Source: CAKOSP01 sp964370545 (GTDB taxonomy: Bacteria; Bacillota_I; Bacilli_A; RF39; UBA660). From it: a DNA stretch of 64,000 nt. The DNA lies in NCBI GenBank assembly GCA_964370545.1, contig CAYJJQ010000002.1:20597-84596 (forward strand), in the 5' to 3' direction. Positions 59,215 to 64,000 of this stretch are shown here, piece by piece (position 1 is the first letter of the stretch; each line of letters starts with the position of its first letter). A program made the position numbers and the translations under genes. Under the pieces are notes generated by a model. That model saw nothing but the letters and a program-made list of their open reading frames with translations. It was not told where the DNA came from and made no database searches.

Positions 59215-60378
59215 TTAAAATTGAATGCTTGCTAATTTAGTAGCTATTCTTGCCATTGTATTAGAAAATTCAATTAATTCATCATCAGATAAATCAGTTT
59301 CTAAATCATTTGCTTTATCAGCCCATTCAATAGCCTCTAGAGCTAAATCAGTATATTCTTGAATTAATGTTAAGTCAGTTGGATTTTGATTATATTTTTC
59401 CATGAAATCAATGTAGTCATCTACCCAATTTTCATAATCTTCTAAAAATTCTTGCCATTCTACTGATCCTTCAGTATCATCCTCTTCATCTTCAGTTTCT
59501 TCATATATGTATATTGATATTACATTAAAACCTTCATAAGTAATAGATACCTTATAACCATTTCCATTACTTGCTGAATATGAATTTTCAACATCATAAG
59601 GATCCACATCAAATCCTTTAGATTTGCAATCTTCTATATATTCTTTATATTCATCTATTGAAATTTCAGAAATATATATTTGAAAACTATTTTCAGAATC
59701 ATAAATTATTTCTCCTAATAAGTCAGCTTTTGGAAATTCTGGTAACATTCCAGCAATTTTACTTGAAGACCATTCTACTTCTTCATACTCAACAGGTGCA
59801 TATACATAAATAGTTAATTCTTCATTAGTATCACTGTAGTATAAATCTAATTCATAACCTTCATCATTAAAAGCATTATAGCTTGACGACGATTCCTCAT
59901 CATCAATTGTATATCCTTCAGTTTTACTTGATTCTATAAAATTTTGAAATTCTTTCGGAGTTGCATTAACCTCAATTTGTAATGTATCACTATCGTTAAA
60001 TTTTACTTCACCTTTTTCAAAACCAAATTCATCAAAAGATTCATTTAAAACAATTTCATCCCATACAATTGTTGTATGAGTATTTTCCTCCATTGTTGAG
60101 AAAAATGGTATTATCAATACTAAACCTAATAATAAAGGAACAAAACACATACTGCTTTTTACAGTTTTAACAACACCTTTTGCTATTACTATTGTTAAAA
60201 TATATAAACATAGTTGTAACACAATTATTATTATATTAAGAACAGAAGTCTCACCATAATTTAACAATAATGCTCCCAATGACACGATAATACCAATTAC
60301 CGCTAAAAATTTAATAAATTTGTATTTTTTCACATTATCTTCCTTTCCAACACTGTTTTCTTTTTTTTCATTTTTCAT
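59215..60378 (-). CDS. Membrane protein with two DUF6591-like repeats
   Basis: 387 residues from the ATG with AGGAG 9 bases upstream. Three membrane helices (~22-43, 49-68, 78-96), then two similar extracytoplasmic modules (~125-200, ~205-295) each with a YxxYIEDCKSKGFDVD-type helix and a SxxGNGYKVSITY-type strand, then an acidic linker and a helical end (~300-387, EWQEFLEDYENWVDDYIDFMEK). I recall similar proteins as DUF6591 in gut Firmicutes. Function unknown. Confidence 0.72.
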   Translation of the reverse strand: MKNEKKENSVGKEDNVKKYKFIKFLAVIGIIVSLGALLLNYGETSVLNIIIIVLQLCLYILTIVIAKGVVKTVKSSMCFVPLLLGLVLIIPFFSTMEENTHTTIVWDEIVLNESFDEFGFEKGEVKFNDSDTLQIEVNATPKEFQNFIESSKTEGYTIDDEESSSSYNAFNDEGYELDLYYSDTNEELTIYVYAPVEYEEVEWSSSKIAGMLPEFPKADLLGEIIYDSENSFQIYISEISIDEYKEYIEDCKSKGFDVDPYDVENSYSASNGNGYKVSITYEGFNVISIYIYEETEDEEDDTEGSVEWQEFLEDYENWVDDYIDFMEKYNQNPTDLTLIQEYTDLALEAIEWADKANDLETDLSDDELIEFSNTMARIATKLASIQF

Positions 60379-60545
60379 AAACATATCTCCTTTCTAAATA
60401 CATTTTATAATTTTATTCTATCATAAACGATTTTTTCTATCAATATCTTTTTGTTTAAATAAAAAAATGACTCCTTTCAGTTGATTAGTTATATTTTTAT
60501 TATACAACTAATTTTCCAACTTTTGGAAGCCATTTCATATTACTA

Positions 60546-60892
60546 TGGTGGAGCAGAGGGGAATTGAACCCCTGTCCAATATTCTACAGCATATAACATC
60601 TACAAGTTTAGCTTAATTTAAATGTTCTTAATAACTGGCTTAAGACTAACCTATCATCAAGTAAGTTTAGTAAAATTTCGAGTAATATTCCCAAACATAA
60701 TATTACTTATATTTTGTATATATGATCCTCTGATTTAAACTACAAAAATTTTAAATAGAAGAGCTCCAGCTTATTATTAAGCGTATGAAGGAGCGAAACC
60801 TAAAGTTTCGTTATTTAATTTTTTGTGCATTTTAAGTATGCCTACTACTTGCAATTATACCAATACAAATATGTCGAAACCAAGACTGCCCC
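60546..60892 (-). ncRNA. ssrA: tmRNA (transfer-messenger RNA)
   Basis: 347 bases. 5' end GGGGCAG pairs with CTGCTCC at the 3' end, giving the G3-U pair that marks alanine identity; discriminator A and CCA follow. The T arm is GGGGTTCAATTCCCC, and the 5' part has the conserved TTTCGAC. The tag frame ends ...NETLGFAPSYA before TAATAA (60779-60774); the exact resume codon (AAT/AAC near nucleotide 80) is inferred from the distance to pseudoknot 1. Known role: release of stalled ribosomes and tagging of their products. Confidence 0.96.
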
Positions 60893-60900
60893 GTGAATAC

Positions 60901-60929
60901 ATTATACCATAATACTGCGAATTTGTCGA
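60901..60929 (-). promoter_or_regulatory. SigA promoter of ssrA
   Basis: Minus strand: TCGACA (60929-60924; one mismatch to TTGACA), 17 bases, TATAAT (60906-60901), ending 8 bases before the mature 5' end. Confidence 0.75.
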
Positions 60930-60983
60930 GTTTACAGTAATATATGAAGGCATATTGAATAGATTTTTCTAAGGAGAATTTTT

Positions 60984-61412
60984 ATGAAAAATAAATACTA
61001 TTTAATTATACTTCCATTACTAATTGCTATGATATCAACATTCTTTATAGATTCCTCTCTAAATAGCCTGGTATTACCACCTTACATGCCTCCTGCATAT
61101 GTTTTCGGTATAGTCTGGAGTATTTTATACTTGTTAATGGGATATTCGTTATACCTAGTTAAAAACGATAATAAAGCTGTTTTAATATTCTGGATTCAAT
61201 TTATATTTAATATAGTTTGGTCTTTTATATTTTTTAACTTTAATTTATATTTATTAAGTGTTGTATGGATTGGTATATTAATATTCCTTGTTAATATAAT
61301 GTTATTAACATTTATTTTTGTAAATAAAAAAGCAGTATATTTAAATCTGCCTTATTTTATTTGGTTATTAATTGCACTTTATTTAGCAACTGGTATATTT
61401 GTTCTTAATTAA
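60984..61412 (+). CDS. TspO/MBR-family membrane protein
   Basis: 142 residues with five membrane helices, the family size. Hallmarks: LPPYMPPAYVFGIVWSILYLL in helix 1-2, FWIQFIFNIVWSFIFF in helix 3, and LPYFIWLLIALYLATG in helix 5. Known: TspO binds porphyrins and cholesterol-like ligands and is linked to stress and tetrapyrrole control. AAGGAG precedes the ATG. Overlaps the 3' end of tsaD on the other strand by 8 bases. Confidence 0.92.
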   Translation: MKNKYYLIILPLLIAMISTFFIDSSLNSLVLPPYMPPAYVFGIVWSILYLLMGYSLYLVKNDNKAVLIFWIQFIFNIVWSFIFFNFNLYLLSVVWIGILIFLVNIMLLTFIFVNKKAVYLNLPYFIWLLIALYLATGIFVLN

Positions 61413-62412
61413 CTATATCCATGCTACTAACAGCATTTAATGCAAGCGTTGTAAATTCTTGCTTTAAATATAATGGATATGCTGCTACTCCTACCATTGA
61501 TGCATTATCTGTACAATATTTAAAAGATGGAACTAATAACTTAGCTTCATTTTTTTCTGCAATAATTTCTAATTCTTTTCTTAAATATTTATTTGCAGAT
61601 ACTCCACCTCCTAATATTAAATTTTTAATTCCAGTATTTTTTAGTGCTAAATCAACTTTACGAGTTATTTGTTCTACTGCAGCCTCCTGAAAAGATCTTG
61701 CTAAATCACTTACTCTAATTTCATTACCTCTAGCTTTTTCATTATTTACTATATTTATTACAGCACTTTTCAAACCACTGTAACTAAAGTTATATGTATC
61801 ATCCAATACAGGTTTAGGTAAATTATAGGTTACTTCACCTTCTAATGCTTTTTTTTCTACACCTGGTCCACCAGGATATGGTATACCAAGAACTCTAGCA
61901 ACTTTATCATAGGACTCACCAATAGCATCGTCTAAAGTAGCTCCTAGCAGTTCAAAATCATAATCTCCATTCATTTTTATTAATTCTGTATGGCCACCAC
62001 TTACTACTAATGCTAATGAAGGATATTCATATTCATTTTCTATTTTCGGAGCATATATATGGGCTATTAAATGATTTACTTTAATAAGAGGTTTATTTAA
62101 TAGATATGATAATGTTTTAGCAAACTCTATACCAACTAATAATGAACCCATTAATCCTGGAGCATAAGCTACCGCTATAGCATCTATTTGATCTAGAGAT
62201 ATGTTAGATAACTTTAATGTTTGTTCTAAAACTAGAGTAATATTTTCACAGTGCATTCTTGAAGCTATTTCAGGAACAACACCACCATATAATTCATGTG
62301 TTTTCATTTGAGTTAATACAGTGTCATATATAATTTCTTTGCCATTTTTAACTATAGCTATACTTGTCTCATCACATGTAGTCTCTACTGCTAAAATATA
62401 TACTTCTTTCAT
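61405..62412 (-). CDS. tsaD: tRNA N6-threonylcarbamoyladenosine synthase subunit TsaD
   Basis: 335 residues, usual length. ASKHA fold with TTCDETSIAIV at the start, HLIAHIYAP (metal histidines), LVVSGGHTELI, YDKVARVLGIPYPGGP and LILGGGVSANKYLR. Known role: last step of t6A37 formation with TsaB and TsaE. Last gene of a tsaE-tsaB-rimI-tsaD operon; a purine-rich ribosome site precedes it. Confidence 0.97.
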   Translation of the reverse strand: MKEVYILAVETTCDETSIAIVKNGKEIIYDTVLTQMKTHELYGGVVPEIASRMHCENITLVLEQTLKLSNISLDQIDAIAVAYAPGLMGSLLVGIEFAKTLSYLLNKPLIKVNHLIAHIYAPKIENEYEYPSLALVVSGGHTELIKMNGDYDFELLGATLDDAIGESYDKVARVLGIPYPGGPGVEKKALEGEVTYNLPKPVLDDTYNFSYSGLKSAVINIVNNEKARGNEIRVSDLARSFQEAAVEQITRKVDLALKNTGIKNLILGGGVSANKYLRKELEIIAEKNEAKLLVPSFKYCTDNASMVGVAAYPLYLKQEFTTLALNAVSSMDIVN

Positions 62413-62425
62413 ATTATCTCCTTTC

Positions 62426-62839
62426 CTATTTGTTTTTTTTCATAACAAGTGCATTATCTTTATTATAATATTGCTTACGTATGTTAATAATACTAAAACC
62501 TAAATTTTCATATAACCTAATAGCAATTTTATTATTTTCATTCACTTCTAAAAAACAATCCTTGTTTTCTTTATTAAATATTAAATTTAACATTTTACTA
62601 GCAACTTTTTTATTCTGATACTTTTTATCTACTGCTATTGCAAGTAATTCTAGTTCATCAAGTAAATTATTAAGTAAAGCAAATCCTATAACTTTATTAT
62701 TTATTTCATAAACATATAATAGTTTACTTTTATCTACTAAATATTTTTCAATATCATACAAGATTTCAAAATTAATATCAACAAGCGTTCCTAATTCATT
62801 GATAGAACTTATATCATTTATATTAGCTTTTCTTATCAT
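62426..62839 (-). CDS. rimI: GNAT acetyltransferase, RimI-like
   Basis: 137 residues. A GNAT domain: LLAIAVDKKYQNKKVASKML (acetyl-CoA loop, with the glycines of the usual Q/RxxGxA replaced) and FLEVNENNKIAIRLYENLGF (motif B) as in RimI. Known: RimI acetylates the N-terminus of ribosomal S18, and it is commonly encoded with tsaB and tsaD. The acetyl-CoA loop is degenerate (QNKKVA), so activity may be altered. Overlaps tsaB by 17 bases. Confidence 0.85.
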   Translation of the reverse strand: MIRKANINDISSINELGTLVDINFEILYDIEKYLVDKSKLLYVYEINNKVIGFALLNNLLDELELLAIAVDKKYQNKKVASKMLNLIFNKENKDCFLEVNENNKIAIRLYENLGFSIINIRKQYYNKDNALVMKKNK

Positions 62840-63389
62840 CTTTTTCTACCTCAATAAGCTTAATGTATATTGGTTTAACACTATGAGCATTTTGAGGCTC
62901 TTTTTTCAAAGCATTATTTAATACTTTATTATAATCAATAGAAACATCTGTTATTACTTTATACTCACTATTAAATTTATCATACTCAATATTACTTAAA
63001 TACTTGTAATCTCCAACTAAATTGTTATCAACATCAAAGATACCAATATAATATCCATTTTTGTCGTTAATACCAAAAATTTGTTTTTCTTTATCAATAG
63101 AAAAAGCTATTTCTTCTAAACTAGTTATTGTTCTAATAGGAATATTAAGAACATAAGCAAAAGTTTTAGCAATTGTAACGCCTAACCTAACACCAGTAAA
63201 TGATCCTGGTCCATTTACAACAATAATGCTCTCTGGTTTATCATCATTTAATACCTTTTTAATAGATGGCATAATAAACTGACTATTATTATGCTGACCA
63301 GTAATGGTATCTTCAGCAATAATTTTGTTTTTATTAAAAAATTTGATAATAACATTATCAAAACAAGTATTAATATATAAAGTTTTCAT
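62823..63389 (-). CDS. tsaB: TsaB, threonylcarbamoyladenosine biosynthesis
   Basis: 188 residues. An inactive ASKHA paralogue of TsaD: YINTCFDNVIIKFF at the start and IIVVNGPGSFTGVRLGVTIAKTFAY, the family signature. Binds TsaD and TsaE. The ATG shares its first base with the end of tsaE, and a GGTGTTAT ribosome site lies within tsaE. Confidence 0.93.
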   Translation of the reverse strand: MKTLYINTCFDNVIIKFFNKNKIIAEDTITGQHNNSQFIMPSIKKVLNDDKPESIIVVNGPGSFTGVRLGVTIAKTFAYVLNIPIRTITSLEEIAFSIDKEKQIFGINDKNGYYIGIFDVDNNLVGDYKYLSNIEYDKFNSEYKVITDVSIDYNKVLNNALKKEPQNAHSVKPIYIKLIEVEKDDKKS

Positions 63390-63841
63390 TATAACACCGA
63401 GCTCATGATATCTTCATACACTTTACCATAAGGCTTTAATATCATAACTCTAACGTTTTCATCAGTTATTTTAAATTCTATATCTAATCTTTCAGTAGGT
63501 AAATTATCTTTAATAATATCAGCCCATTCAATAATTGTAACTCCACCTTTATTAAAGTAATCAGATATTCCAATGTTATCTCCAACTTCATCTAAACGGT
63601 ACACATCCATATGAAACAAAGGTAATTCACCATTCATATATTCTTTAATAATATTAAATGTGGGACTAGTAATAGTTTCTTCTATCCCCATTGAAGATGC
63701 AAAAGCTTTAGTAAATACAGTTTTACCAGAGCCAAGCTCTCCATTTAAACATATTAACATATTAGGAAATTTTTCGCTTTCTAAATTTTGTGCAAACTCA
63801 ATAGTATCTTCAATATCCTTTGCAATGTACTTATAATCCAT
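63389..63841 (-). CDS. tsaE: TsaE, ATPase for t6A biosynthesis
   Basis: 150 residues from the ATG at 63841, which follows AGGTGATAAT; an open frame runs on to 63889. P-loop LNGELGSGKTVFTKAFA, ITSPTFNIIKEY and HMDVYRLDEVGD with the IIEWADII block are typical. First gene of the tsa operon. Confidence 0.95.
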   Translation of the reverse strand: MDYKYIAKDIEDTIEFAQNLESEKFPNMLICLNGELGSGKTVFTKAFASSMGIEETITSPTFNIIKEYMNGELPLFHMDVYRLDEVGDNIGISDYFNKGGVTIIEWADIIKDNLPTERLDIEFKITDENVRVMILKPYGKVYEDIMSSVL

Positions 63842-63857
63842 ATTATCACCTATAAAA

Positions 63858-63885
63858 ATTATAAAGGAAAAAAAAAAATAAGTAA
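63858..63885 (-). promoter_or_regulatory. Promoter of the tsa operon
   Basis: Minus strand: TTTACT (63885-63880), 16 bases, TATAAT (63863-63858), 17 bases before the tsaE start. The -35 lies in the rRNA terminator stem. Confidence 0.6.
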
Positions 63886-63917
63886 ACATATTTATAGTTA
63901 TTATACATATCTTTACT
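63869..63917 (-). terminator. Terminator of the rRNA operon
   Basis: Minus strand: AAGTAAAgATAT pairs with ATATgTTTACTT around a ~15-base loop, followed by ATTTTTTTTTT. It lies just after the 5S gene. Confidence 0.8.
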
Positions 63918-63937
63918 TATTTTATTACAAAAAAAAA

Positions 63938-64000
63938 TTGGCGACTACCTATTTTTGCTTGCGCTATCGTCGGCGTATTAGGTCTTAACTTCTCTGTTCG
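63938..64000 (-). rRNA. rrf: 5S ribosomal RNA, 3' part
   Basis: On the minus strand, GAACAGAGAAGTTAAG near the right edge is the conserved 5S loop B/helix III segment, and the strand ends GGTAGTCGCCA, followed by a T-run. About the last 63 bases of the 5S are present; the rest and any 23S and 16S genes lie beyond the edge. Confidence 0.9.

Noticed and set aside
60385..60545. Small gene or RNA between ssrA and the DUF6591-like gene
   Set aside because: Only a possible hairpin (around 60490-60534) is seen; there is no start codon with a ribosome site and no conserved motif.

Overview
The window is strongly AT-rich bacterial chromosome. It uses the standard bacterial code: tryptophans are TGG and TGA is a real stop, for example at the end of the peptide transporter. 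Gene content and order point to the Bacilli, in a low-GC, gut-type lineage near Erysipelotrichia, RF39 or Haloplasmatales (inference). Gene orders shared with Bacillus subtilis are tkt-sirA-yneF, gerE close to gerM, ylbD-ylbE, rpsU-yqeY and parE-parC. Sporulation-linked genes are scattered through it: spoIIIAH-like, gerE, gerM, sirA, ylbD, ylbE. Several carry fitting regulatory sites, including a SigK-like promoter at gerE and a Spo0A-box at sirA, so the organism is probably an endospore former or a recent descendant of one.

Layout. 1-1.1 kb: 5' part of rlmN, then yqeY and rpsU. 1.2-3.95 kb: a compact bacteriocin-type locus with a peptidase-ABC exporter, a small membrane accessory protein and two double-glycine leader peptides that are too short for routine gene calling. 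4-5.8 kb: sporulation genes on the plus strand, then tRNA-Arg. 6-20 kb: housekeeping genes (efp, rpmG, a class B PBP, nfo, obgE, ylbD/E, topoisomerase IV), an orphan prepilin and a membrane protein with a 42-bp repeat that contains a 100-N assembly gap. 20-27 kb: yneF, sirA, tkt, a lipoprotein cyclophilin, a hybrid histidine kinase and an acyltransferase-like protein. 27-31.5 kb: a secreted dockerin-bearing subtilase with a membrane-anchored Ig/cadherin-like partner. 31.6-33.3 kb: MscS, DedA and rhodanese-like proteins.

33.4-44.2 kb is a type IV secretion operon: VirB2-like pilin, VirB6/TrbL-like channel, PrgI, a VirB4 split by an in-frame stop, a SpoIID plus NlpC/P60 wall hydrolase, a lipoprotein and a VirD4/TraG coupling protein. 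No relaxase or integrase is visible. 44.3-46.9 kb: surface proteins, a tandem thioredoxin and a self-regulated TetR. 47-51.4 kb: a TtcA-like PP-loop protein and pheST with a T-box leader. 51.4-60.4 kb: mostly envelope genes of unknown role, a SipW-type signal peptidase, tRNA-Cys, a LysM protein and a metallophosphoesterase. 60.5-64 kb: tmRNA with an unusual tag end, TspO, the tsaE-tsaB-rimI-tsaD operon for t6A modification, and the 3' part of a 5S rRNA.

The best candidates for a new system are the two-peptide bacteriocin-like locus and the relaxase-less type IV secretion operon with its unusual wall hydrolase and split VirB4. Many genes start with a GGTGAT-type ribosome binding site a few bases before ATG.
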